DNA from: Myxococcota bacterium
Lineage (GTDB): Bacteria; Myxococcota; UBA727; JAHDBA01
Direction: 5' to 3'
DNA length: 40,253 nucleotides
NCBI GenBank assembly: GCA_020630615.1
Contig: JAHDBA010000024.1
Span: 1 to 40,253, forward strand
Shown here: piece after piece, positions 26,044 to 34,263 of the stretch
Layout of the letters: each line of letters opens with the position of its first letter
How positions within the stretch are numbered: the stretch's first letter is position 1
Position numbers and translations under genes: made by a program
The notes under the pieces: model-generated
Database searches by the model: none
The model's input: the letters and a program-made list of their open reading frames with translations, nothing else
Told to the model about the DNA's origin: nothing

Positions 26044-27519
26044 ATGAAACGCATCTTTTTTGTAGGCTTAATAACAATGTCTGGTTTGACAGTGAACGCT
26101 GCGACGATTGGGGACGCATGTACTGAAGACAGTGCAGTGACGCTCTGTGATGACACCAATGAACATTTACTGATTTATTGTAACATTGCTGAGGGTGAGA
26201 CTAACGGTGCTTATGCAAGCGCTTTCACTAGTGAAGGTGTTGATTGCCGTCTGCAAGGCGAGGACAACCCAGAAGGTGTAGCAATGACGTGTGGTACCTA
26301 TACATGTATCGACATTCCAGCGAATGCAGATATTGTGGCAGCAGGGTATACGGACACCGCTGATTTTTGTACGCAAGACTCTGGCGTAACCTGTGTTGGT
26401 GACACAGATGGCTTCTGTACTTCTGCGGAGTCCCTCTTCATTGGTTCACCTGAAGGAGCAGACGATTACCCGAACTATCTTTGCGGTGGTGGTCAAGCGT
26501 GCATCGCATCGCGTACCGATGAAGGTTTTGCTTCAGAGTGTCAGGCGCCGACGGCACCTTGTACTGAAGTATCAGCAGCAGTTGGTATTTCTGGAACGAT
26601 TGCCAGTGCGTGCGTCTACGGTCGCGACTCCGACGAATATACTGACCCAGACACCGATGAAAATCCTTGGGCTGATGATGACGTTCGTCAAGACGATGTT
26701 GACTTTGTAATTGATCAGCGCATCGGTCTTGATTGTGGATCGATCAACTACACCGAGTCTCTTGAAGAAGGCGTCGACTTTACGGTGACCGCATCCGCTG
26801 TGACGGGTGCAGATGGTGGCTTTTGTGAGGTGAGTGAAGGTGGAATGTGTGATGGCTTCATGACGAAATGTGGTGCAGGGTTTACTTGCGACTTCTCGCG
26901 TTTTTATGTAAGCGACATCATCTTCCGTGAAGAGCTTGCTGCGAACCCAGAAGCAAGTCCTTTTTACATTCAAGCAGGCGTTTGCGTTCCTGAACCAGCA
27001 GCAGCGGCCAGTTGTAACCCAGATACTTTCCAAGTTGGATGTGTTCCAGAGAGCAATATCTTTGCATATAATTGCGACGCTGATGGGCGTACATATGGCA
27101 TCGACTGTGGTGCAACAGGTGGTCAATGCTTGACATATTGCGAGGCGGAGCAAGACGGATTCTGTATCCCCGAGGGTGACCCGAGCGACCTCAGTTTCCT
27201 TTTCGGTTGTTTACCAGGCCATACCTGTAATCCAGATACTTTTACGTGTGAGTCTTTCTTGAACAATGACAACGGTGGCGACGCAGGGAACGTCGGAAAC
27301 ACTGGCAACACAGGAAACGGTAGCGACACTGGCAATACAGGAAACGGTGACGACACAGGTACTGAGTCTCCTGCTGATAATGACACTACCGCTACTGAAG
27401 AACCTGGTGATAATGACACTACTGCAACGGAAGAAGATGATGGTGGCTGTACCAGCACGAACCCTTCAGCGTTTGCTGGCGCATTGGCGCTATTGTGGTT
27501 CGCACGCCGCCGTCCGTAG
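26044..27519 (+). CDS. Cys-rich secreted protein with low-complexity stalk and C-terminal sorting tag
   Basis: 491 aa; AAGGAG lies just before ATG 26044. The signal peptide is MKRIFFVGLITMSGLTVNAA. The mature part has over 30 cysteines in loose modules such as CDDTNEHLLIYC, CGTYTC, CNPDTFQVGC and CNPDTFTC. Residues about 410-465 are a Gly/Asn/Thr/Asp-rich stalk built of short repeats (NTGNTGNGSDTGNTGNGDD; DNDTTATEE twice). It ends DDGGCTSTNP, a hydrophobic segment AFAGALALLWF and ARRRP, a tag like MYXO-CTERM: processing would release or lipid-anchor it at the Cys. A strong terminator follows. The adhesion, shell or structural role is unknown. Confidence 0.75.
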   Translation: MKRIFFVGLITMSGLTVNAATIGDACTEDSAVTLCDDTNEHLLIYCNIAEGETNGAYASAFTSEGVDCRLQGEDNPEGVAMTCGTYTCIDIPANADIVAAGYTDTADFCTQDSGVTCVGDTDGFCTSAESLFIGSPEGADDYPNYLCGGGQACIASRTDEGFASECQAPTAPCTEVSAAVGISGTIASACVYGRDSDEYTDPDTDENPWADDDVRQDDVDFVIDQRIGLDCGSINYTESLEEGVDFTVTASAVTGADGGFCEVSEGGMCDGFMTKCGAGFTCDFSRFYVSDIIFREELAANPEASPFYIQAGVCVPEPAAAASCNPDTFQVGCVPESNIFAYNCDADGRTYGIDCGATGGQCLTYCEAEQDGFCIPEGDPSDLSFLFGCLPGHTCNPDTFTCESFLNNDNGGDAGNVGNTGNTGNGSDTGNTGNGDDTGTESPADNDTTATEEPGDNDTTATEEDDGGCTSTNPSAFAGALALLWFARRRP

Positions 27520-27541
27520 AGTGAAACATCGAACTGGAACT

Positions 27542-27573
27542 AAAAGCGCTGCCTACTGGTGGCGCTTTTTTTT
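27542..27573 (+). terminator. Intrinsic terminator
   Basis: AAAAGCGC (27542-27549) pairs with GCGCTTTT (27562-27569); the stem extends inward with TGCC/GGTG, including wobble pairs, and closes on a 4-nt loop. A run of T follows to 27573. It lies 22 bp after the Cys-rich gene's stop. Confidence 0.85.
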
Positions 27574-27671
27574 TGCACCATTCTTGTTAAGGTGAAGAGG
27601 GGGGTGAACTCGGCAAGTTGCTCTTGTTACATGCCGTGCCCGATGTTCTAGTTTGTACTCAAGGCAGTGAA

Positions 27672-28178
27672 ATGAAACGAGATTTAATATTTACCATCCT
27701 ATTCCCATTCCTTTTGGTCGCAAGTGTGTCGTTCGCGCAAGACGAAGCGGGGGAGGAAGGGGAAAGTACGAGTTGCGATGGAAACGAACTGGTATTTTAT
27801 GATGAAGTCCTCGATGAAGTGCACCGTATTGATTGTTTCGAACTTGATGGCGTATGCGGACTGTTAAACCAGGACTGGGGGTATGACTGTCTTCTTTCTG
27901 AGGACATGGCATGTGATCACGGTTACGCTTATGATGCATCAAGATGTGACCCGAGTATACCGTTATTTTGCAATAGTGGGTTATGTTCAACGATTGAGCC
28001 GGAACCAAGCCCTGTTCTTGAAGCCCCAGCTGATGCTTCAGGCTTTCAGGACCGTTATGTGCCTAGTGGTTCTTGCCTTGGCTGTCAGAGTGCCGGTACA
28101 GAAGGCTTGTTCTTCGTATTATTCCTCATCTTGGCGAGCTCTGGTCGTAAGTTGCGAAGACGACTTCACGCTTCGTAA
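27672..28178 (+). CDS. Small Cys-rich secreted protein with C-terminal sorting tag
   Basis: 168 aa from ATG 27672, with AAGG (27661-27664) 7 nt upstream; an earlier in-frame start at 27618 has no support. The signal peptide is MKRDLIFTILFPFLLVASVSFA. The core has Cys spacing like a single module of the neighbouring large protein: CDGNELVFYDEVLDEVHRIDC, with further Cys in GVCGLL, YDCLL, ACDHGY and FCNSGLC. It ends PSGSCLGCQSAGTEG, a hydrophobic helix (LFFVLFLILA) and GRKLRRRL. It is probably a paralogue-like partner of the 491-residue protein (inference from shared layout). Confidence 0.7.
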   Translation: MKRDLIFTILFPFLLVASVSFAQDEAGEEGESTSCDGNELVFYDEVLDEVHRIDCFELDGVCGLLNQDWGYDCLLSEDMACDHGYAYDASRCDPSIPLFCNSGLCSTIEPEPSPVLEAPADASGFQDRYVPSGSCLGCQSAGTEGLFFVLFLILASSGRKLRRRLHAS

Positions 28179-28231
28179 GCTTTTCATGTCGCTCTTCAAC
28201 TGGGTGGCGTATAACTAAGATCTTTTGTTTG

Positions 28232-28260
28232 TTGACACAGGCTCTTCACTTTTGTGAAGA
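28232..28260 (+). promoter_or_regulatory. Perfect -35-like box followed by hairpin upstream of the phosphatase
   Basis: TTGACA at 28232-28237 is a consensus -35 box, but the sequence 17 nt on (TGAAGA) is a poor -10. Between them is a perfect 7-bp stem, TCTTCAC (28243-28249) and GTGAAGA (28254-28260), with a TTTT loop and no T-run after it. It may be an operator overlapping the promoter. Confidence 0.35.
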
Positions 28261-28297
28261 TAGAGATGTTAGCTTTAGGAAAGGTCTTAAAAGTAAT

Positions 28298-29089
28298 ATG
28301 AAACTTAGTGCCGCTGGATTAACGGATGTCGGAAAGAAGCGAGCTCATAACGAGGATGCCTTTTTGATGCTGCCTGAAGAGAGTTTGTTTGTAGTGGCAG
28401 ATGGAATGGGTGGCCATGCATGCGGCGAAGTGGCCTCAAGTATGGCTGTCGAGGTCTTGGGTGGCTTTTATGAGGAGACCGCGGCTGACCTTGATAAGAC
28501 TTGGATCTTTAAGCCCAAAAGTGACGGTTCATACGAGTCGAATCGTTTAATGTCTGGAATGAAGCTTGCCAACTTTAGGATCTATGAAAAAGGACAGAAC
28601 GAGCCCTCAAAAAAGGATATGGGAACAACCGTAGTCGGTATGCACTTTACGCAAGATTCTGCCGTGGTTGGCCATGTTGGTGATAGTAGGGCGTATCGAT
28701 TCCGTGGTGGAGCTTTGGAGCTTCTTACGGAAGATCATTCCTTGGTGAATCATTACAAAAGAGAAAAGCAGCTTAGTGATGAAGAGCTCGAGAACTTCCC
28801 AATGAAGAATATAATTCTGCGGGCTCTGGGTATGAGTGCCTCTGTCGAGGTCGAGCTTTCACCGGTTCAACTCGAAGAAGGCGACATCTACATTATCTGT
28901 TCCGATGGCCTGTGCGGGATGATTAGTGACAAAGCAATCGAAGCCATCGTACGTGATATTCAGGTGTCAAGCGAGGGCAGCTCTGAGAGCGATCTCAAAG
29001 CAATGTGTCGGCACTTGGTTCAGGCCGCCAACGATAATGGCGGAAAAGACAATGTTACAGTCGTATGTGTACGGGTCGAGTCTTCGTGA
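28298..29089 (+). CDS. PP2C-type serine/threonine protein phosphatase
   Basis: 263 aa from ATG 28298, the first start giving the usual N-terminus (MKLSAAGLTDVGKKRAHNED). PP2C motifs in order: NEDAFLML, FVVADGMGGHACGEVAS, DMGTTVVG, VGHVGDSRAYRFR, TEDHSLVNHY, IICSDGL and GGKDNVTVV. The aspartates of these motifs bind the two metal ions. Such cytoplasmic phosphatases oppose Ser/Thr kinases; no partner kinase lies in the window. An upstream AAAGG at about 28279 is distant for a ribosome site. It is convergent with lspA with only 13 bp between stops. Confidence 0.9.
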   Translation: MKLSAAGLTDVGKKRAHNEDAFLMLPEESLFVVADGMGGHACGEVASSMAVEVLGGFYEETAADLDKTWIFKPKSDGSYESNRLMSGMKLANFRIYEKGQNEPSKKDMGTTVVGMHFTQDSAVVGHVGDSRAYRFRGGALELLTEDHSLVNHYKREKQLSDEELENFPMKNIILRALGMSASVEVELSPVQLEEGDIYIICSDGLCGMISDKAIEAIVRDIQVSSEGSSESDLKAMCRHLVQAANDNGGKDNVTVVCVRVESS

Positions 29090-29102
29090 GAGTTTTTTCT
29101 CT

Positions 29103-29684
29103 TTAAAGGTCTTCAGGAAAGGGCTTAAAAGAGCGAAAGATCAATAGAGCCGCGCCGACTACGATGCATGAGTCTGCAATATTGAAAGTTGGCCAAGGAG
29201 GCCATGCAGGATTGATAAATCCCGCCTCCCAATTAATGAAATCAATCACGTAGGAGAGACGTACTCGGTCGATAAAGTTCCCAAGCGCTCCTCCTAAGAC
29301 CAATGCCAACGAAAGATAATGGAGGCCGTCTCGAGTTGCGGCACGTAGGTACCATACCAAAAATACTATCATTGCAATCGCGCTTACCCCAACCAGCATT
29401 GGTTTGCGAATATTTTCAGGGATACCACGGGTAAGGCTAAAGGCCGCTGCTGGGTTTTCACGATAGATCAATGAAAATGCATTCGGAATAACCACGACAG
29501 TGTCATCGTGGATATAATGAATACTGTTCGGACGGGGACGAGCCAGGCGCTCCTGTGCCCAAATTTTTGTCGCCTGGTCTGCACCCACACTAATCGCAAG
29601 GAGCACCAGTAATGTGATGATTCTGTTTTGTGCAAACCAGCTGTGCCAGGCAGAAGGCTCTGACAATTTTAAATCATGACCCAT
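29103..29684 (-). CDS. lspA: Lipoprotein signal peptidase II
   Basis: 193 aa. Four membrane helices and the aspartic-peptidase motifs are visible: ISVGADQATKIWAQ, ENPAAAFSL, GGALGNFIDRVRLSYVIDF and WPTFNIADSCIVVG. The catalytic Asp residues lie in GNFIDR and FNIADS. It cleaves signal peptides of diacylglyceryl-modified prolipoproteins, matching the many lipoproteins in the window. Its ATG overlaps the pspA stop by one base (TAATG), indicating translational coupling. Confidence 0.95.
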   Translation of the reverse strand: MGHDLKLSEPSAWHSWFAQNRIITLLVLLAISVGADQATKIWAQERLARPRPNSIHYIHDDTVVVIPNAFSLIYRENPAAAFSLTRGIPENIRKPMLVGVSAIAMIVFLVWYLRAATRDGLHYLSLALVLGGALGNFIDRVRLSYVIDFINWEAGFINPAWPPWPTFNIADSCIVVGAALLIFRSFKPFPEDL

Positions 29685-30451
29685 TAAGCATTTACCTCGG
29701 CCGCCACTTCCACTTGGAGCTCTTGCTCAAGTTTTTCAAGCTCGCGCGCGTCCATATCTTCGATAGGATCATTGTCCAAGCTTGAGCTCACGCCCATCTT
29801 GGCCTTGAGTTCCGCCAAGGCGTCTTCAGTGTTCACGTCTTCGAGTGCTGCGAACTGATTGTCGAGTTCTGACATCCCGGAATACTGCATTTCAGACAAA
29901 GCCTCTGCCTCAGCTTCTCGTTCCTCAACCTTCTCTTCCATCCGTGCCATCGTCTCACTCGCACTATTGGTGGAGAGTCCGTCAAGAGTCTCAGCGATCG
30001 ACTGTTGAGCTTCCGCGCGCTTCGCCCGTGCGACAAGAAGGTTCTTTCTACGCTTTGCATCCTCAATCTTGAGATCAAGGTCCGTGAGTGCACCTTTTAG
30101 TTTATCCACAGCTTGCTTTTGAGCAGACCACTGTTTTTCGTAGCCAATCGCAGTTTTTTCGTGTTGTCCTTTCCGATGGAGCGCCTGTTTTGCCAAATCA
30201 TCTTTGCCGGCTTTTACAGCAAGCATGGCTTTTCGCTCCCACTCCTTCGAAAGGGACTTTTCTTTTTCGAGGTCACGTCGAAGTCTTTTTTCGTCTGCAA
30301 TTGCAGATGCAACTTGCTGCTTGGCCTCGCGAAGTTGCTTTTGCATGTCGAGTATGAGTTGCTCGAGCATTTTTTCGGGGTCTTCCGCTTTATCAATTAA
30401 AGCATTAACATTGGATTTAAACAAATTTGAGATACGACCAAAAATAGACAT
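29684..30451 (-). CDS. pspA: PspA/IM30-family membrane-stress protein
   Basis: 255 aa, almost all coiled coil. The N-terminus MSIFGRISNLFKSNVNALID is the amphipathic membrane-binding helix typical of PspA/IM30, followed by AEDPEKMLEQLILDMQKQL. The family binds damaged inner membranes as ESCRT-III-like polymers. The C-terminal 45 residues are acidic. GAGGGGG lies 4 nt before the ATG. Pairing with lspA is unusual and suggests co-regulation of envelope maintenance and lipoprotein processing (inference). Confidence 0.92.
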   Translation of the reverse strand: MSIFGRISNLFKSNVNALIDKAEDPEKMLEQLILDMQKQLREAKQQVASAIADEKRLRRDLEKEKSLSKEWERKAMLAVKAGKDDLAKQALHRKGQHEKTAIGYEKQWSAQKQAVDKLKGALTDLDLKIEDAKRRKNLLVARAKRAEAQQSIAETLDGLSTNSASETMARMEEKVEEREAEAEALSEMQYSGMSELDNQFAALEDVNTEDALAELKAKMGVSSSLDNDPIEDMDARELEKLEQELQVEVAAEVNA

Positions 30452-30639
30452 TGAGCCCCCTCACGCATACTGCTGAGCTCACTGTTTACACGGAATTGGC
30501 GCCGAGATCGATGAAAAAAGTGTCAAAAGCGAGTTGTCCTTTATAAGTTTTGAATGCGGCATTGTGTTCGAAGGAAAATTCTACAAATAGTACTTTGATA
30601 GGCTGGAGTCTCGGCCCGGGTCTCAGGTATCTTGCCATT

Positions 30640-31425
30640 ATGCATCTCGATCAACATGGGAAGCGCGTCGAAATAAAAATAGCGATCGTGGGACCTGACA
30701 GTGAAGAAAACGTCCGAGTTCTGAGGCGATTGGAAGCGACGGTGCTCTCTCAAGCATTCAGCCGTAGCGAAGCCCTACGTGCGAAACGTGTGCAAGAGCG
30801 AGTCGATACCGGTGCATTAGAAGTGTCTTTTGAGAAAGAGATTGGCCTGCCGATGATGCCTCGAACGCGGCTCGAAATGCGCTTAGCAGAAGGTCAAACC
30901 TTCGGTTTCTCATTTATTACCACTCGTAGCGGAGCAGAACACAGGGCGTCGCTTCAACTCTTGCTCTCCAATGCTGACGCTTTGATTTTTGTTGCCGATG
31001 CGGCCAATTCCGCGGCAGAGCAAAACGTTTCAACTTGGACACAGATTTTCACCCTGATCGATGAAGATGAGCGCACCGATGAGCGCCTTCCAACGCATAT
31101 TTTATATCTGACACGCGAAGGACGTGATGAGCGCTTGTCCGAAGATTGTGTTGGGCTTCAGAAAATACCATGCATCGATATCAATTTTCTGGCGGCAACT
31201 TTGCCTGTTCCGGAACTTGTCGAGAGCTGCTGTCGGGTTCTGTCGAATGTTTTTCGAGAGTTGTGTCGACGACGTAAGATCGATCGTGATCTGGATTGCT
31301 CGGTCACACTTTTTGATCGTAATGTCGATCGCATGCTTATGGGGGGAGGGGCTTCCTCTATTGAAAACTTGATAGAGAATGAAGCGCTTCACCGTTCCCC
31401 GCAGGATATGGGGTGCCTGCCATGA
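30640..31425 (+). CDS. MglA-like pseudo-GTPase
   Basis: 261 aa from ATG 30640, chosen because homology begins just after it (EIKIAIVGPDSEENVRVL). It follows the MglA layout: a strand plus P-loop place, the GALEVSFEKEIGLPMMPRTR to GFSFITTRSGAEHRASL switch region, then ADALIFVADAANSAAEQNVS, corresponding to MglA GVVFVADSQ-x-R-x3-N. All nucleotide motifs are broken: G-x4-GK(S/T) reads GPDSEENV, the PGQ of switch II reads RSGAE, and NK-x-D reads LTREGRD. So it should not bind or hydrolyse GTP normally. MglA is the small GTPase that sets cell polarity in Myxococcus. It overlaps the kinase gene by 4 bp and is probably its partner. Confidence 0.7.
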   Translation: MHLDQHGKRVEIKIAIVGPDSEENVRVLRRLEATVLSQAFSRSEALRAKRVQERVDTGALEVSFEKEIGLPMMPRTRLEMRLAEGQTFGFSFITTRSGAEHRASLQLLLSNADALIFVADAANSAAEQNVSTWTQIFTLIDEDERTDERLPTHILYLTREGRDERLSEDCVGLQKIPCIDINFLAATLPVPELVESCCRVLSNVFRELCRRRKIDRDLDCSVTLFDRNVDRMLMGGGASSIENLIENEALHRSPQDMGCLP

Positions 31426-32732
31426 TGGTTCAACTCGTTGAAAAGCAGCTGGACTATATCTCAACGAGACTCGGGTATGAGACCTACATCTTTGAGAAAG
31501 GAGGCAAGCTCTGGGCCAGTCGTTCCCTTCCAGGTAATGAATTAAAGAGCAAGGCGATCTTTGACGACTTGGCTTCCAGGGTGTGTAAGAATGGAAAGTC
31601 CTGGCAGAACACTAGGCTCAAGTCGTTAAGTGGTGATGACGATGGTAAATGGCTTTGGTTATCGAGAACAAGCTCCGGGGGCGATAGTTTTATTTTCCTC
31701 TTCTGTCGAAGTGACCAGCCGCCTTTGGAATCCCACAGAAAAAAACGTTCTAATGCTAATTCCAGTGACCGCATATTGGAGTCGGATGACTCGCATGGTC
31801 TATTGCAGGACAGCGTCGACTTGCTTGGCGAGATAATCAATGCAGGAATCCATGCCGATACAGAACGTACTCTGAATGAAAACTCATTGACACAGATGTA
31901 TCAGGAATTAGGTCAGGCCAATGCACGTCTGCGGCAAGCGAACGAAGGGCTTCGTGAGGTTGATCGACTCAAAAGCGCGTTTCTTGCGACGGTGACACAC
32001 GAGCTGCGCACACCCTTAACGAGTGTCATTGGGTATGCCGACTTAATACGCCAAGGCATTGCGGGCCCCGTCTCGGATGGCGTTTTGGATTATACGCACA
32101 TTATTGCGAGCAAAGGGCGTGAGCTACTGAGCATGATTTCACAAATACTTGACCTCTCAGCACTCGATCACTCCGAAGGGATTGTGCGTTCCGATGCGAT
32201 CGATCTGAACGCGTGCGTGCATGAAGCACTGTCGAGTGTCGTGCCGCAGGCCGATTCAAAGAATGTCCAGATTGAAACGAAGCTTGAACATGAACTTCCT
32301 CTTTTGTCTGGGCACCAACAACAAATGTGTCGAATGCTCACAAACCTTGTTGGAAATGCCGTAAAATTTTCAGAGGACAACGGAAGAGTGTCTGTTCAAA
32401 CCTGCAAGGTCCTGAAGCCGCGTCTTTTAAAATACTCCGACGAGTTTAAGATGAAAGACTTGGGTGAGTTACTATTTCTTCCACCGACTTCGCCCTACGC
32501 CCAGATATCAGTGGTCGATACAGGAATCGGTATTCCCGATGAAAAGCTTCAGACGATCTTTGAGCCTTTCGTGCAGGCGGATGACAGCATCACGCGACGT
32601 TTTGGCGGGAGCGGGCTCGGGCTGAGCATCGTCAAAGGTATTGTGGAGCGACATGGGGGAAGTATTGACGTTGAGAGCGAGCAGGGTCATGGTACGACTT
32701 TTCGCGTGACGCTACCCCTTCCTATGGTATAG
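31422..32732 (+). CDS. Soluble sensor histidine kinase coupled to the MglA-like gene
   Basis: 436 aa from ATG 31422, which overlaps the upstream stop as ATGA; GGGG lies 8 nt before. The N-terminal 100 residues are an unrecognised, possibly GAF- or roadblock-like sensory part. A coiled-coil stretch (about 155-185: QELGQANARLRQANEGLREV) leads to the H-box FLATVTHELRTPLTSVIGYA with His193, then N-box QMCRMLTNLVGNAVKFS, G1 DTGIGIP, F-box FEPFVQAD and G2 GGSGLGLSIVKG. No membrane segment is visible, so the signal is cytoplasmic. There is no response regulator nearby. Coupling to a pseudo-GTPase suggests polarity- or localisation-dependent signalling (inference). Confidence 0.9.
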   Translation: MMVQLVEKQLDYISTRLGYETYIFEKGGKLWASRSLPGNELKSKAIFDDLASRVCKNGKSWQNTRLKSLSGDDDGKWLWLSRTSSGGDSFIFLFCRSDQPPLESHRKKRSNANSSDRILESDDSHGLLQDSVDLLGEIINAGIHADTERTLNENSLTQMYQELGQANARLRQANEGLREVDRLKSAFLATVTHELRTPLTSVIGYADLIRQGIAGPVSDGVLDYTHIIASKGRELLSMISQILDLSALDHSEGIVRSDAIDLNACVHEALSSVVPQADSKNVQIETKLEHELPLLSGHQQQMCRMLTNLVGNAVKFSEDNGRVSVQTCKVLKPRLLKYSDEFKMKDLGELLFLPPTSPYAQISVVDTGIGIPDEKLQTIFEPFVQADDSITRRFGGSGLGLSIVKGIVERHGGSIDVESEQGHGTTFRVTLPLPMV

Positions 32733-32738
32733 CGAAGT

Positions 32739-33977
32739 ATGCGTCTTGTCTTCGATTTAATGCCGCGATTGTCTGTAGTGGTTAAACCTGGTTTCAATTG
32801 GCTGAGCAGGGTTTACGTTTCGGTACTTTTTCTAATGGCCCTTTCCGTAAACGCATTTGCCTTTCCTGCTAGGGGAGTCCAAGAGGTAGGAGGTAATGCA
32901 GACACGAGTGCTCATGCTGGCGACGTGAATGTTGGTGCTCAAGGAGTTATCTCAGCTGAATCAGCAGCGGAAGCGTACGCAAAACAGCCTGCAATTGCGG
33001 ATGAAAAAGAGTTTGAATCTGCGGAGGCCGCTGCGGAAGCAAACGCAAAACTACCCGTTGTTCAGGATGAAAAGGGGGTTGAGTCCGCCGAAGCAGCAGC
33101 GGAAGCATACGCGCAGGATCAAGGTCAAAGTACGAGTGAAGAGGCGCCTGACCAAGGCGAGTATGCGTCGCAAGATAACATTGATGTGGGCGCAAGATCT
33201 GGCGAAGATGAGAATGAAGACGGATCCGAAGAGCTAAGCACACTCTTTGCATTTGATGCTCCTATTGCGCTCTCCGCACGAGAGCCCACGAACACACAGT
33301 TTACTTTTGAGGTTGATGCTCACATGGGTCTGATTGGTGATGGCCCATTGCGTCTTTCTACTGAACTTCGCTTTTCAATATTTGATTGGTGGGAACTACG
33401 CACTGCGTTTAACCCCTTGCCTTCAAGTTTGATTTCACGTTTTCGTTTGGGTTCAGTACGTGGAGTCGGCGCTTTCGTTCTTGAGGGAGGCGTTGAACTC
33501 TTCGACCCCGGTCTAACACTCTTGGACACGGGAGAATCTACTGCAGCACTCCGCTTTGATTTTGAAGGAGGGCTCACGTATACGAAGATGCTTCGAGACG
33601 ATTGGGCAATCCATAGCGGAGCCCACTACCGTCAGCGTTTGAGCCGTTTGGCCGGAGATAACCTTAGGGCCCTCGGGCTTGATGCCTCAGCAACGAAGAG
33701 TTTTGACGAGCATATTGCTGTGACTTTTGGTCTTGCACATGCCGAACTATTGGGGACAACTCTTCCTCGTCGCTCTTTAGACTTTTTGCAGATTGGTCGA
33801 CCATGGATGACGTATTATGCTTTGAAAGAAGATGGTCTTTCGCGGGGGACGTCGATTTCAGCGGCCTTAACCTACTCGCTGATTAAGAACTTTGATGTTG
33901 ATATTTTCTTAACCTCCCGAGTTCATCCTACGTTTAATATTCTAATGGGCGCGGGGATTCGTTGGCGGAGTAAATAG
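32739..33977 (+). CDS. Outer-membrane-type protein with 22-residue Ala/Glu repeats
   Basis: 412 aa, start 6 bp after the kinase stop. A signal sequence (about 22-43, ending ALSVNAFA) precedes an acidic region with three tandem units starting SAE(S/A)AAEAYAK at residues 72, 94 and 116; the first two are 22 residues, the third is cut short. The rest (about 165-412) is alternating polar/hydrophobic strands, such as FTFEVDAHMGLIG, AFVLEGGVELFDPGLTLL, HSGAHYRQRLSRL and FNILMGAGIRWRSK, like a beta-barrel outer-membrane protein. It is probably translated with the kinase and may be an output or envelope part of that cassette. Confidence 0.6.
   Translation: MRLVFDLMPRLSVVVKPGFNWLSRVYVSVLFLMALSVNAFAFPARGVQEVGGNADTSAHAGDVNVGAQGVISAESAAEAYAKQPAIADEKEFESAEAAAEANAKLPVVQDEKGVESAEAAAEAYAQDQGQSTSEEAPDQGEYASQDNIDVGARSGEDENEDGSEELSTLFAFDAPIALSAREPTNTQFTFEVDAHMGLIGDGPLRLSTELRFSIFDWWELRTAFNPLPSSLISRFRLGSVRGVGAFVLEGGVELFDPGLTLLDTGESTAALRFDFEGGLTYTKMLRDDWAIHSGAHYRQRLSRLAGDNLRALGLDASATKSFDEHIAVTFGLAHAELLGTTLPRRSLDFLQIGRPWMTYYALKEDGLSRGTSISAALTYSLIKNFDVDIFLTSRVHPTFNILMGAGIRWRSK
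32952..33110 (+). repeat. Tandem 66-bp units in the outer-membrane-type gene
   Basis: Units start at 32952, 33018 and 33084; the third is partial. They encode SAESAAEAYAKQPAIADE..., SAEAAAEANAKLPVVQDE... and SAEAAAEAYAQ. Unit number may vary between strains. Confidence 0.75.
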
Positions 33978-34006
33978 CGGTTTCGTGGTCTTCCCCGTTC
34001 TCTCTT

Positions 34007-34143
34007 TTTCCCAGCCTCAATACAACGTGGAAGTGCAGACATCAATCCTCCTTGCAAGCATCTTCAATACCAATGCGAAGGCCAAAGGAGTATCTTGACC
34101 CAAGACTTGTAGATTCTATAAAAAGGTGAGGGGCCTCGGGGGG
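34007..34143 (-). pseudogene. Remnant 5' end of a REP-associated/Y1-type transposase gene (copy A)
   Basis: This stretch matches 37911-38050 at roughly 80% (by eye). On the minus strand it has AAGGAGG before ATG 34040-34042 and then reads MSALPRCIEAGK before the match ends at about 34007 and unrelated sequence follows. Copy B begins MATLPRCVEAGKTYMVSRRT, the start of an IS200-like/REP-associated tyrosine transposase. So copy A is only the upstream region plus 12 codons. It lies between the outer-membrane-type gene and the M48 gene. Confidence 0.7.
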
Positions 34144-34193
34144 ATTTTCCGGCACAGAGGCGCGCGACCCGTGGGTGTCATTTTGTTTTGAAG

Positions 34194-34219
34194 TGAGTTT
34201 GATATTGCTACGAAACTCA
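34194..34219 (+). promoter_or_regulatory. Inverted repeat upstream of the M48 gene
   Basis: TGAGTTT (34194-34200) and AAACTCA (34213-34219) form a perfect 7-bp inverted repeat with a 12-nt spacer, 44 bp before the ATG. TATAGT at 34240-34245 is a plausible -10 box and GAGGAG at 34253-34258 the ribosome-binding site. The repeat would sit at the -35 region, fitting an operator. Confidence 0.45.
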
Positions 34220-34263
34220 ATCTTACTCTAACTTTATGCTATAGTTGCGTTGAGGAGTCCACA

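Noticed and set aside
27123..27458. 111-residue minus-strand frame opposite the Cys-rich gene's stalk
   Set aside because: Low-complexity shadow of the Gly/Asn/Thr repeats on the coding strand.
29085..29105. GAGAG-TTTTTT-CTCT as a bidirectional terminator between the phosphatase and lspA
   Set aside because: The stem is only 4-5 bp and the T-run is in the loop, so it is too weak to call.
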